64,000 nt of DNA from Geothrix sp. 21YS21S-2 (GCF_030846775.1 NZ_CP132910.1:4281001-4345000), one strand, 5' to 3'. Positions 17,243-25,393 are shown, counted from the stretch's first letter. Notes: generated from the letters alone by a model not told the origin. Program-made: numbers and translations.

Positions 17243-17718
17243 GCTCTTGAAGACAAACCTCGCGGACGTGCAGATTGATCAACTTGCCATGATGAGAGAC
17301 CAAATCTTGTGGCTGCTCAAGACGGTGGCGGTGCCGCCGGATGAGGGTTGACCCCCAGGAACGACCGTAGCCGGTCCGCATCATCCTCCAGGGATTCCCA
17401 ACCTGGCATCCTCGAAGCGCAACTGAGCTGGTGGATCAGGTGGAAAACGAAGTCTTCGGGGATCATGACCATGGCACGCTCCACGCGGGTGCTTAGGATA
17501 GCGCAGGGCGAGCCAGAGGGACCTGACTGAGAACACTATGCTCCTGTGCTCCGCAAACTGCTCGGCGCCCACGCAGGAGGCGTTGTTGCTGCTCGACGTT
17601 CCCCCTCCAGGCTCGACCGCCGCTGTGGGGCGCCTTTGCGGGTGCTACAGGACCCACTAGGGCTTCCCAGGCTTGTGAGCACTTCCAAGCCCTGGGCGTG
17701 AGGTCTCAGGGGCTTCCT

Positions 17719-17765
17719 AGGTAGAACACCTTCATGCTTCATTAGGCACCGGCGGTGGCGGTGCC
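17719..17765 (+). repeat. Dispersed 29-bp repeat + hairpin, copy 3
   Basis: Conserved block 17719-17747 (AGGTAGAACACCTTC then ATGCTTCATTAGGC). Hairpin 17745-17765: perfect 7-bp arms GGCACCG and CGGTGCC around a 7-base loop. Confidence 0.75.
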
Positions 17766-18127
17766 GCAAACCTGTGTGAAGACCATCATCATGTGTCCGG
17801 CGAGAGGGATGCTCGCCGCCGCAACCTTTATTGTGGGACTCGCACCTGGACGCCTCTGAAGCTTTTCTCAGAGGGTCGGCTTCATAGGCATCTGCTTGCG
17901 ACCCCGGAAGCGCATCGCCGCGAATTTCGTCCTTCCATATAAGAAATTCGCCCATTTCTGCCACCCACGACCACTTCTGGCTGAAATTCCTCTGAATTTG
18001 CGATTACAGAGGAACGCGCCACTCTAGGCGATGTGGTGGGATTTGGGCGGTGGTAGCTCCAAACAACGGCAATGGGGAAACGGACGAGCGCAGGGCTCCC
18101 CGACCTATGCCTTACATGGAGAAATGT

Positions 18128-18355
18128 ATGAACACCACCCTTCAAACCCTACTGGACGCCATGGCGGTTGCGCCGAAGCCGCGCTACCCACTGGAAGAGG
18201 TTGCGTATCTCCTGGATGCCCGCCTCCAGGCAGTCAAGAACCTGATCAAGAACGGCAAGTTGAAAGGGGTGAAGACGGGTCCCAGGAAATGGGGCTACGT
18301 TCTTCACAGCGATCTCGAAGCCTTCGTTACGAACTTGAACGGTGGTGCCCTGTGA
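18128..18355 (+). CDS. Excisionase/AlpA-like helix-turn-helix protein
   Basis: A 75-aa protein whose core, YPLEEVAYLLDARLQAVKNLIKNGKLKGVKTG followed by WGYVLHSDLEAFV, is the winged-helix fold of the HTH_17/excisionase family (helix, turn, recognition helix, then a wing, and a final helix). Proteins of this type act as recombination directionality factors or as regulators of integrase genes. ATG 18128 has GGAGA seven bases upstream. The stop overlaps the GTG start of the next gene (GTGA), so the two are coupled. In this island it is the best candidate for the partner of the integrase, though the genes are 17 kb apart within the integrated form and adjacent across the circular junction only at larger scale. 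Confidence 0.6.
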   Translation: MNTTLQTLLDAMAVAPKPRYPLEEVAYLLDARLQAVKNLIKNGKLKGVKTGPRKWGYVLHSDLEAFVTNLNGGAL

Positions 18356-18711
18356 GCCGCCGCGAGAATCCATTCCATGTGCCTGTTCGTCCAATCCCCT
18401 ACGACCCATACGAGCAGTTCGAGCATGATGATTTCCCCGCTGGTGAGGCGCCCTGGCTTGACTACAACCTCTTCACGACCGCTGTGGTCACCAGGGTGAT
18501 CGATGGGAACCTTCTATGGATTTCGGATCGTCCTAGGAATGCCAACGAAATCCGAGAGGTGCTCTTCCCGACCTATGAGGAGGGAACTATGAACACCGAC
18601 GAAATCCTTTCGGTCCTCTGCAATGTCCTCTTCGATGCAGGGTTTGAGCCATACGGTCAGGACGTGGAAGCCTTTTGGACTTCCCCGGTGCCATCCCTCT
18701 CTCGGCAGTAA
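18352..18711 (+). CDS. Small protein of unknown function, coupled to the excisionase-like gene
   Basis: A 119-aa acidic protein starting at GTG 18352, four bases overlapping the previous stop. The N-terminus is rich in Pro, Tyr and Asp (VRPIPYDPYEQFEHDDFP); the C-terminus has VLFDAGFEPYGQDVEAFW. The latter resembles segments in two other small genes of this island (GFDSHGGSLDKTWFC near 20975 and GYTPIGEDGETANG near 22320), hinting at a shared short module. No known domain recognised. Confidence 0.55.
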   Translation: MSRRENPFHVPVRPIPYDPYEQFEHDDFPAGEAPWLDYNLFTTAVVTRVIDGNLLWISDRPRNANEIREVLFPTYEEGTMNTDEILSVLCNVLFDAGFEPYGQDVEAFWTSPVPSLSRQ

Positions 18712-18796
18712 CGAATTGGAACACTCTCAACCTAACGCCGGTCTGGATGCTGAATTGGCGTCGCCCCCGGGGGTAGGTAATTCTTTCGGTGAATAT

Positions 18797-20050
18797 ATGG
18801 GTTCAAACAAGCCCAATGTCTTTGAATTCCTTGAAGGGCTCGCAAGGTTCAAGGTCGTCTTCGTCAAATTGGCTCCAGGTCAAAAACACACCATCGGTGG
18901 TTGGGAACCATACATCAACGCCCATGAACAGCATGGTGCGTCCCGACTGGATCATGCTCTCCAGTGGCTCGACAAGGGCTTCGGTCTGGGTTTCCTGCCC
19001 CGCAACAGGCTGTGGGCGGTCGATCTTGACCGGTCCATAACAGCGCCAGGGCTGCCAATGTTAGAGCGCCTGGAGGACTTCCAAGTGGAAACGATGCGCT
19101 TTGGACCGCGTGTCACGACGCCCTCGGGCGGGCAGCATGTTTACTTTCGTCTTCCCGAGGAAATCGACATGGGCTTGCTCAAGAACCATGTATGCCACCC
19201 AAAGGACGAATATGACATTCCGCAGGAGTGGGACTTCAAGCTGGGTCCAAGGACGCTCATGGTCGCGCCAGGCACCTCGCGGACATTGTCGGATGGCTCG
19301 ACGACCTCATACCGCCCGGCGACGCTTTGGATTGAACCACCAGTCTGCGACCCCAGGTGGATCGTGCCTGGTTTGCCGATTTTGAATTCGCCACCAGAGC
19401 CGTTCACTTTCTCTCAGCGGAGCCTGGAGGATCGCATCGTCAGAGCAGTCGCCTTTCTTCGTAAACGCGCACAGCGATCAGTGCGTCACTCAGGAGGAGG
19501 TGGACACTATGCACTATGGCAGGTCGCCGTTCACCTGGTTGCATACCTGCGGCTAGATCCTGGGCTTGCAGTTAATCTCCTGACTCACCCCGAAGGGCAG
19601 AGTTGGAATGACCGCTCGGTGGACATGGAAGGCAGGCGTGCGCCGTGGTCTGTAAGGGAACTCTATGCGGCATGCTCGGACGCCGTCGATGATGCCCCGC
19701 CATTTGGGATTAAGGAATACAAGGAACTCCAAGCGAGGGGGATCGTGCAGGCTCGTTTGGACGATTTCACCGATCTTCTCAACTACTTGCCGTTTTCGGA
19801 CGAGAGGATGTTTTCCCTGGACCTCTACCGTATCTTCCTTGAATTGGCGGACCTGGAGGAGGATGAGTGCAGCAGTGACCGCTTTGGCAAGGCTGTGGGG
19901 ACCGCCATACGCCAAGGCGTAACCTCCGTGACTTCGTGCCAGATGCTCAAGTCCAGAACGAGGGCATACAGGGGCGTCAGCGAGTCCATGATTCTTCGGG
20001 CGCTCCATGACCGGGAAGAGCTTCGCCTCTACTTCGATCGCGTCGCATAG
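18797..20050 (+). CDS. Prim-pol (bifunctional DNA primase/polymerase) domain protein
   Basis: A 417-aa protein whose N-terminal half carries the archaeo-eukaryotic primase (prim-pol) signature: LWAVDLDRS (two catalytic Asp, about residues 76 and 78) and TTPSGGQHVYFRLPEE (about 108-122, with the catalytic His). LGPRTLMVAPGTSR fits the following strand. Such proteins start and extend DNA synthesis in plasmids, satellites and integrated elements. The C-terminal half lacks a recognisable helicase P-loop, so a separate host helicase would be needed. ATG 18797 is preceded by GGTGA; the frame is open earlier but non-homologous. Its stop codon overlaps copy 4 of the dispersed repeat. Confidence 0.75.
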   Translation: MGSNKPNVFEFLEGLARFKVVFVKLAPGQKHTIGGWEPYINAHEQHGASRLDHALQWLDKGFGLGFLPRNRLWAVDLDRSITAPGLPMLERLEDFQVETMRFGPRVTTPSGGQHVYFRLPEEIDMGLLKNHVCHPKDEYDIPQEWDFKLGPRTLMVAPGTSRTLSDGSTTSYRPATLWIEPPVCDPRWIVPGLPILNSPPEPFTFSQRSLEDRIVRAVAFLRKRAQRSVRHSGGGGHYALWQVAVHLVAYLRLDPGLAVNLLTHPEGQSWNDRSVDMEGRRAPWSVRELYAACSDAVDDAPPFGIKEYKELQARGIVQARLDDFTDLLNYLPFSDERMFSLDLYRIFLELADLEEDECSSDRFGKAVGTAIRQGVTSVTSCQMLKSRTRAYRGVSESMILRALHDREELRLYFDRVA

Positions 20051-20093
20051 GTAGAACAGCTTCTTGCTTCATTAGGCGCACCGCCGGGGCGCC
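20049..20093 (+). repeat. Dispersed 29-bp repeat + hairpin, copy 4
   Basis: Conserved block 20049-20077 (AGGTAGAACAGCTTC then TTGCTTCATTAGGC) begins inside the prim-pol stop codon. Hairpin 20075-20093: arms GGCGC and GCGCC around a 9-base loop. Confidence 0.75.
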
Positions 20094-20267
20094 GTCCACT
20101 CCCATACCAGCAGACGACTTTGGTCTCCTCTGAAGAACGGGGTGGTGAATTGCCGCCTCCCGGCAACCCCAAGGGATGTGGGCGGCATTGAACCGACATT
20201 GCCTCACCAACCCTACGCCGATTCCTTCGGCGGAAGCCTCCACGATCAACTTCAAAAGGACACAGAC

Positions 20268-20678
20268 GTGAAACACCTCTCTCCCGATCAACTCCTCCAG
20301 AAACGAGAACTCGCACAAAGCCTCCAGGTAGCGTTTGAAGCCCTCAAAGCAGAAGTCGCCATTGGGAACGCCCAGCTCGAACAGATCCGTGAAGCCGTAG
20401 ATGGCGCCTTGGAGCGAGTAAACGACCTCATCGCCGAAGGGAACGCTCTCCGGGAGGAGGTCCTTCTTGGGCAGGAGGAATTCTCAGTCGAGCAACCTGA
20501 AGGGTGGCATTCCGGTAACCCGGGAATCGCCTACGGGGAATGGATGCAAATGTGGGAGGAGCCTATCGAGGCTCTGGAGGTGGCTCTCCCCGAGAGTATG
20601 GACGACCCAGAATTGAACCCTGCCGAACTCCTTGTTGACCTTCCAGAGCGCCCGGAAATGCCTGGAGGTGCGAGATGA
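20268..20678 (+). CDS. Acidic coiled-coil protein of unknown function
   Basis: A 136-aa protein from GTG 20268, chosen because AAAAGGA lies seven bases upstream. The first about 75 residues form a long amphipathic helix (LSPDQLLQKRELAQSLQVAF, then LKAEVAIGNAQLEQIREAVD), predicted coiled coil. The C-terminal part is strongly acidic and Pro-containing (EWMQMWEEPIEALEVALPES). Its stop overlaps the next ATG (ATGA). No family recognised; it may be an oligomeric scaffold or a regulator in the replication block of the island. Confidence 0.55.
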   Translation: MKHLSPDQLLQKRELAQSLQVAFEALKAEVAIGNAQLEQIREAVDGALERVNDLIAEGNALREEVLLGQEEFSVEQPEGWHSGNPGIAYGEWMQMWEEPIEALEVALPESMDDPELNPAELLVDLPERPEMPGGAR

Positions 20679-21004
20679 AGCCTCCTCGTCCCGCATACCA
20701 AATGGATTGCTGCCATGTCCTGGGGTGGAGGACCTTTCCTGTCCCCGCTGATGCCTGCGAAGGGGACTTGGTCGAATTCATGAAGGACTGCTTACCCGAC
20801 GTTATTGCCAAGAACCATGAGTGGCTCCATGCGCGGCAGCGTTCAACACGAGAAATTCGCAAAGACCTTTTCGGAATACACAAGCGTGATGCCTTCCGAG
20901 GACGGGCATCCATGAGAGCCGTCAATGAAGCAATGTATTCCATGGGGTTTGATTCTCATGGGGGAAGCCTCGATAAGACTTGGTTCTGCCGAAACGATTA
21001 CTGA
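20675..21004 (+). CDS. Small protein of unknown function
   Basis: A 109-aa protein starting at ATG 20675, overlapping the previous stop by four bases, so translated together with it. Basic and aromatic-rich: MDCCHVLGWRTFPVPADACE near the start, HEWLHARQRSTREIRKDLFG in the middle, and AMYSMGFDSHGGSLDKTWFC at the end, which resembles the tail of the gene at 18352. No known domain. Confidence 0.55.
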   Translation: MKPPRPAYQMDCCHVLGWRTFPVPADACEGDLVEFMKDCLPDVIAKNHEWLHARQRSTREIRKDLFGIHKRDAFRGRASMRAVNEAMYSMGFDSHGGSLDKTWFCRNDY

Positions 21005-21102
21005 TTCACGGCGAAGATGGCGGTGCTCTGGGTGCGAAAGCACAGCGCCTGTTCGCTAGACCGAATGGTCAGAAACCTCAATACTCACCTCGTCAAACTC
21101 GC

Positions 21103-21687
21103 CTAACCGATTGCAAGTTTAGATTTTATCTTGGGATCCTTCAGCAAAGTTATGAGCTGATCAGGGTCCTGATGCTTCAATGCGTATATCATCATGGAAA
21201 AATCGTTGAATCCCCACATCGCGATACTTAGGGGAGCAGGAAGAGCTTGTTCTTTGTCTCTGCCGCCAGGGATACAGTTTGCCCAGGCTTCGGTGGCACT
21301 CAGTTCAATGACCTTGGCATATTGGTAATTCGCTCTCCAGTTGCCTGGCGTCTTTAGATCGCGTGCATTCTGCTCATAGGTAGGGTCATAGTAGCGACCT
21401 TGCCATCCAATCCAAGCATGGGATTGAATACCCGTATCAGTGCGGACGAATCCCTCAACATAGGTGACCCCATACCGCTCTAGAAACAAGGCGAGAAGTG
21501 AAGCATTATCATAACACTTGTTGGGGAGGGCTATAAACTCATTCAAGGTGAACTCAAAATGGCTTTTAAGCATCGGGTTTTGGCGAATTGTAAATATTTT
21601 AACCGGCTCGGCAAGATCCGCAACTCGCTTGAAGTAAGGGTCCCCAGTCTCGGCAATTCGTTTCAAGTCTGCGACTAAGCTATCCAA
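21103..21687 (-). CDS. Transglutaminase/papain-like Cys-His-Asp protein, paralogue A
   Basis: A 194-aa protein with the three expected active-site blocks of transglutaminase-like folds in order: NKCYDNASLLALFLERYG (Cys58), IQSHAWIGWQG (His90) and RYYDPTYEQ (Asp101). It is homologous to the gene at 26036-26617 (shared CYDN, HAW and YDPT blocks and a GDPYF/GYPYF N-terminal segment). The start is placed at TTG 21687, which has GGAAGGG upstream; no better start is visible. No signal peptide. A conserved non-coding block lies upstream of both paralogues. Whether it acts as a protease, transglutaminase or acetyltransferase cannot be told. Confidence 0.6.
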   Translation of the reverse strand: MDSLVADLKRIAETGDPYFKRVADLAEPVKIFTIRQNPMLKSHFEFTLNEFIALPNKCYDNASLLALFLERYGVTYVEGFVRTDTGIQSHAWIGWQGRYYDPTYEQNARDLKTPGNWRANYQYAKVIELSATEAWANCIPGGRDKEQALPAPLSIAMWGFNDFSMMIYALKHQDPDQLITLLKDPKIKSKLAIG

Positions 21688-21876
21688 CGGTAAGCCCTTC
21701 CATGGAAGTGCATGGTAATAACGAATTATTTATCCATCCCGGCACCAAAGCCAATCAGAATTCTACCATTTTATAGTTTGAATTTGGAGCTTGATTTCGA
21801 TCCAAAGCCCTTGGGGTCGTCTGATGCTTGTCTAGCCGTATGATAGGGCATATATCCGAACAACCCTCGTTCCAGC

Positions 21877-22062
21877 CACCATTGGTCCCCACGAACCGAA
21901 AAGCTCAAAAACCAAAGGCGATCTCATGCAAATTCAAGACTCCAATTCGTGATCGACGACGTGAAGTCGGCACTCTATATATTCCAGAATGGTTATAAAG
22001 AATAGTCTTTGGGCTCGGGGCGCAGAACTGTTGAAAGGGTGTCGGAGACTGCCTTGTTATGT
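21877..22062. repeat. Conserved upstream block A (shared with 26778-26960)
   Basis: About 185 bp that align without large gaps to the block upstream of paralogue B, with shared runs such as CCAAAGGCGAT, GACTCCAATTCGTG/GGCTCCAATTCGTG, TTGGGCTCGGGG/TTGGGTTCGGGG and TGAAAGGG. The gap 21688-22176 holds this block and an AT-rich stretch next to the gene; no gene was found in it. Confidence 0.65.
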
Positions 22063-22176
22063 GCCGGAGACCTGCACCGAACGCCCGGGTTCATGGAACT
22101 GCTCGATCACCATGCACAATTTGAAAACGTGTTAACGGCGAATAGACCGCCCGAAATCTGAAGGGTCATCAACCTC

Positions 22177-22710
22177 ATGGTCATGCTGAATGCCCGCTGG
22201 CTCCGTGAGAATTACAGAGAAACTCCTGCCATTGTGCGAGGACTCTTTCCTGCCGCCTGCCAAGAGGCACGCGCATCCTGGCTCCTCTCGATGGTTGAAG
22301 ACGCCCTCTGGGACGTGGGCTACACGCCTATCGGCGAAGACGGTGAAACCGCCAACGGAGCGCATCACGACCTTGCTTGGTTCTGTGATGGGGATGTTCG
22401 CGACATGCTGTCCTATGCCCACCTTTGGTCCAAGAAGGGTGAAGGCGATTCCTCATGGGGACAATGTTTGACGCCTTGCGCGAGATTTCTGGACGGAGCA
22501 CGCTTTCTCATCGGAGGTGACCAATGCCGTCTATTAGGGCAAAACCGAAGAGGACGGGACCTCAGTGATTCCGGCGACCATTATGAAGTCGCTGAATTGG
22601 GCGGATGGGGACTCTGTGATGGTGGAGCTTCAAGGGGATGGTCTTCGGATTTGGACCATTGGAAGCGCCATCGCCGAGGTGCGGGAGTGGGGCAAACAAG
22701 CGATCAGTAG
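22177..22710 (+). CDS. Doubtful small gene, possibly decayed
   Basis: The frame reads VEDALWDVGYTPIGEDGE then LAWFCDGDV near residues 40-75, resembling the tails of two other small island genes (at 18352 and 20675). After about residue 80 the sequence turns Gly/Arg/Cys-rich without pattern, and a different frame from 22565 encodes an AbrB-like protein. So the real gene probably ends near 22420-22470 or is frameshifted. No clear ribosome site. Function unknown. Confidence 0.3.
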   Translation: MVMLNARWLRENYRETPAIVRGLFPAACQEARASWLLSMVEDALWDVGYTPIGEDGETANGAHHDLAWFCDGDVRDMLSYAHLWSKKGEGDSSWGQCLTPCARFLDGARFLIGGDQCRLLGQNRRGRDLSDSGDHYEVAELGGWGLCDGGASRGWSSDLDHWKRHRRGAGVGQTSDQ

Positions 22711-22786
22711 TGGGAGCCTTGCAAATGCAATACCCAGCCAAGTAAACCAAATGCTGTTCGCAATCCGTTTCTGTCCCGAACTGTGA
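22565..22786 (+). CDS. MazE/AbrB-like small DNA-binding protein (putative antitoxin)
   Basis: A 73-aa protein from GTG 22565: IPATIMKSLNWADGDSVMVE followed by GDGLRI, the swapped-hairpin AbrB/MazE pattern (IPxxIxxxLxxxxGDxVxxE). An in-frame TAG lies 11 codons upstream, so the usual N-terminal strand of MazE is short or missing. No toxin gene follows; the next gene is convergent. It may be a solitary antitoxin or a remnant. Confidence 0.45.
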   Translation: MIPATIMKSLNWADGDSVMVELQGDGLRIWTIGSAIAEVREWGKQAISSGSLANAIPSQVNQMLFAIRFCPEL

Positions 22787-22790
22787 AGCA

Positions 22791-23600
22791 TCACCTAATC
22801 ATTGATATTCCGCGAAGATTCTCGACAACATTCTTCCTTACATTTGAAACAACCTCTCGCTGTTCGTCCGGCAAAAGCGACTCCATTCTTGTTAAGTGCT
22901 TTGCCAAACCATCCACGTCTGGATAGATATTGGCGGGATGGATGCCAATAATTTCTAACTGTTTCCGAATTTTGGGGAATGATGCAGCGGGAATAATGAG
23001 TTTTGTCAATTTGGATGAATATTCGGGATCTTCTTCGAGCGGAACAAAACACCCTTGCTCTTCATTTAGATAATGCACGGTAAAACACCCGGCTTGATTG
23101 ACGATACGGCTGGTGACACATCGCGGGAAATATATCTTTGTTGACTTGATAACAAAAGGACTCGTCTCAGGCACGGGGCTGACGCTCTGGCGGTCTGAAT
23201 ATTCTAAAATCCAAACAACCCCATGCTGTTCGCTTTCGGGTTCCTCCGGGAGGGGTTGATATGGGTTCTCAACGGCGAAAAAAAGTGCAATCAGAGGATT
23301 TAGAGACCAGTCGAGTAGTCTTGTTGCCATCCAGTGATGTTGGGCTAGGGCGAGCCATTCCCAGTCAATTTCTCCTTGCACTTGCGATCCGTTTAGCAAG
23401 AGGGGGGCGCGCCTTTTGAACTCGTTGAACATCCTTGATTCTTTGTCAAGAATGCTTCCAAATTGGAACTCTTTCCTTGCCAATTTGGGAGCGAGGCTCC
23501 AATTTCTGCCTTGCCCTCGGAAAAGGGTTTTGTCGGGTTTTGAAACCGAAAATACCGATTTAATATAGTGATTAATTGTAGGAATGCTCTTGATTCTCAT
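22791..23600 (-). CDS. FRG domain-containing protein
   Basis: A 269-aa protein with a full FRG domain (named for its Phe-Arg-Gly motif): TLFRGQGRNWSLAPKLARKE near residues 25-44, then LALAQHHWMATRLLDWSLNP followed by LIALFFAVEN near 83-112, the two most conserved blocks. FRG proteins occur often in phages and defence islands, and their biochemical activity is not established. ATG 23600 overlaps the stop of the 153-aa gene by four bases, and that gene lies 15 bases after the XRE-ImmA gene, so the three form an operon read leftwards. The C-terminal 80 residues (ASFPKIRKQLEIIGIHPANI) are typical of the family. Confidence 0.85.
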   Translation of the reverse strand: MRIKSIPTINHYIKSVFSVSKPDKTLFRGQGRNWSLAPKLARKEFQFGSILDKESRMFNEFKRRAPLLLNGSQVQGEIDWEWLALAQHHWMATRLLDWSLNPLIALFFAVENPYQPLPEEPESEQHGVVWILEYSDRQSVSPVPETSPFVIKSTKIYFPRCVTSRIVNQAGCFTVHYLNEEQGCFVPLEEDPEYSSKLTKLIIPAASFPKIRKQLEIIGIHPANIYPDVDGLAKHLTRMESLLPDEQREVVSNVRKNVVENLRGISMIR

Positions 23601-24058
23601 GGGTGCTCTTTTAGATCTTCAAGCGTCTTCGGCTGGATATGAAATTGATTGATGCAGTCCTGAAATGCTCTTGGGAGCAACTTGGAGCGCAAGTGCCGCC
23701 TGCTGAATAAGGGGGAGTGCCCAGAGTCAGCGGCATCGGCGATCACGAAAAGGTCTGATTGAGGGCTGGAGTCGTCTGGGTCTACAAGTTCAGGAAAGGC
23801 AGATAAGATTTCAACTAGTTTTGCCTGAACTGATTCGGATGGAATTCCGAAACCATCAGGGAAACTATCCTTGATGGCTTTGGCGGCTTCGTCGTCTATT
23901 TTCTCTAGCTCGTCTAGGACTGGGCGGACTGCAGTCCATGCCCCATGGTTAAGAGTCCCAAGGCGTGCTATGGCTTTAGTGGAATTGCCATCAGCCTCAT
24001 GCCAAACCTGAACGAGCGCTGAAGCGGAGAGGGTTAAGTGTTTTGGTGTTCTTGTCAT
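23597..24058 (-). CDS. Unknown protein between XRE-ImmA and FRG genes
   Basis: A 153-aa protein starting at ATG 24058. Mostly helical; LSASALVQVWHEADGNSTKAIARLGTL near the start looks like a small helical bundle, possibly a helix-turn-helix. The C-terminus has DLFVIADAADSGHSPLFSRR. No family recognised. Position in a three-gene overlapping operon (ImmA-like, this gene, FRG) suggests a joint role, possibly toxin-antitoxin or anti-phage. Confidence 0.6.
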   Translation of the reverse strand: MTRTPKHLTLSASALVQVWHEADGNSTKAIARLGTLNHGAWTAVRPVLDELEKIDDEAAKAIKDSFPDGFGIPSESVQAKLVEILSAFPELVDPDDSSPQSDLFVIADAADSGHSPLFSRRHLRSKLLPRAFQDCINQFHIQPKTLEDLKEHP

Positions 24059-24073
24059 GATTCAGCCCCGTGC

Positions 24074-25267
24074 TTAACTGTTTTGAGCCAGTAAATAGGT
24101 CCCGATTTTTGCAATGTGCTTGGATCTAATCCCAAGGCAATTGGATGCGTCAACAAAGTCAATGGAGCCTCGCCCGAGGGCTTTGATTACAAGAGTGCTC
24201 AACGCTTTCCCATTACGGTTTACGGCAAGAATGTGATATGGAATAATTACGGGTCCGCGTTCTTTATTTGCTTCTTCTGAAAGAACTTTGATTCTCGCAA
24301 GATGCTGCTTTTGGCATGATTCGGTGATGTAACCCAGGGATTGTAATCTGATTAAGAGCATTTCAGCGCTAACCGAAAAATGTGCGGTCATTTCTTTCAA
24401 TTGGGCTGTCGTAACAGTCTTTCCCTGGCTAGGAGTTGCAATATCATCCCAACAGTTACCCAAATCATCTTCTGGGCATAAAAATTCGGCAGCAACACGA
24501 TTGCAGATGGTCTCAAGGAATTCTCTTGTCCGGTATCGTTTTGCTGTCGCGCCCTTCCCGATAGAAATAATGTGAGCAAGGTGACACAATTCGTGTATCA
24601 GGGTGAAAATCTTGCCATTTTGAGCATCTGAACAGTTCAGCACTATTACAGGAAACGGCAGGGCAGGAAGAACGAAACCTCGAAAAATATCAACTGGAAC
24701 CTTCTCTGAGTTCGGTTCATTTTGAATTACAAAAATCCCCAGAGCCTCAATTGCTTCCTTCCAATGTCGAAGTGCCTTGTCTGGCTTTTTCCAGGAAAAT
24801 TGTTCCGACAAAGAGATTCCGACCAGGGCTCTGAGTTCTTTGGCTATTCGGCGATGGTTGTCGTCAAAGACAATGGCGCATTTATCAATTTTGTTAATAA
24901 CCGTGTCTAAATTTTCAAAGCATGACCGCAATACCTTCTTCTTTTGACTTTCGACTCTTCTCCTAAGGGCACTAATTTGATCAGCGACTTCCTGCTCAAA
25001 TGCACTCAGTGATCTGAACTCAATTTCAACGTCTTCATGGTCTGGTGGCAGCGGAAGGAAAAAAAGGGGCAATGCTCGCTTAAGGGTTTTTGCAAGTAGC
25101 TGAAGTTGCGGGAACGAGGGGATGATGCTCCCTGATTCGTATCCCTCCAGTCTTTCTATCGGGATTTTTGTCCGCCGAGAGACTTCTTCCATGGTCAAGT
25201 GGGCAGAACACCGGGACCATTTGATCAAGGCTGGGTTACATTTTGCAAGAATCGCTCGTGCCGCCAT
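24074..25267 (-). CDS. XRE-type regulator fused to ImmA/IrrE metallopeptidase
   Basis: A 397-aa protein. Residues about 20-75 form an XRE helix-turn-helix (LTMEEVSRRTKIPIERLEGYE then GSIIPSFPQLQLLAKTLKRAL). The zinc peptidase motif HELCHLAH lies at about residues 225-232, followed by RVAAEFLCPEDDL, which supplies the third ligand region. This ImmA/IrrE (M78) layout is found in regulators that cleave repressors on damage or infection and in toxin-antitoxin-like loci. ATG 25267 is chosen because AGGAG lies upstream; ATG 25288 has none. It is the first gene of the operon with the 153-aa and FRG genes. The region is AT-rich relative to the chromosome. Confidence 0.85.
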   Translation of the reverse strand: MAARAILAKCNPALIKWSRCSAHLTMEEVSRRTKIPIERLEGYESGSIIPSFPQLQLLAKTLKRALPLFFLPLPPDHEDVEIEFRSLSAFEQEVADQISALRRRVESQKKKVLRSCFENLDTVINKIDKCAIVFDDNHRRIAKELRALVGISLSEQFSWKKPDKALRHWKEAIEALGIFVIQNEPNSEKVPVDIFRGFVLPALPFPVIVLNCSDAQNGKIFTLIHELCHLAHIISIGKGATAKRYRTREFLETICNRVAAEFLCPEDDLGNCWDDIATPSQGKTVTTAQLKEMTAHFSVSAEMLLIRLQSLGYITESCQKQHLARIKVLSEEANKERGPVIIPYHILAVNRNGKALSTLVIKALGRGSIDFVDASNCLGIRSKHIAKIGTYLLAQNS

Positions 25268-25393
25268 GCTTCGCTCACTCCTGGACATGCTTGAGGACGT
25301 ATGCGCATGATTTTACATTAAGCAAAGAGCTGGAGTTTGAAAATATCGTAGTCATTCCGCCAGACGGGAATGGGCTAGCAAAACCAGGAGACC

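Larger units (their letters stand above)
17097..18127. other. 1-kb stretch with two dispersed repeats, no supportable gene
   Basis: Contains repeat copies 2 (17199-17242) and 3 (17719-17765). Short open frames occur on both strands, but none shows a ribosome site with recognisable protein. Frames reading across the repeat on the minus strand share a VLP-containing peptide only because the DNA repeat is conserved. Confidence 0.5.

Noticed and set aside
17536-18145. Minus-strand proteins sharing a VLP peptide
   Set aside because: The shared peptide arises only from the 29-bp DNA repeat read in one frame; the flanking residues are unrelated and there are no ribosome sites.
15526-20093. Integron gene cassettes with attC sites
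   Set aside because: The repeat ends in ATTAGGC, close to the attC R' core, and copies follow genes. But no complementary GCCTAAC-type 5' half exists 50-130 bases upstream of any copy, the conserved 29 bp do not pair with themselves, and no integron-type integrase is visible.
23597-24058. DUF4411/PIN toxin usually paired with XRE-ImmA
   Set aside because: The gene order fits, but the protein lacks the N-terminal YxxDxN-type PIN motif and conserved acidic residues.
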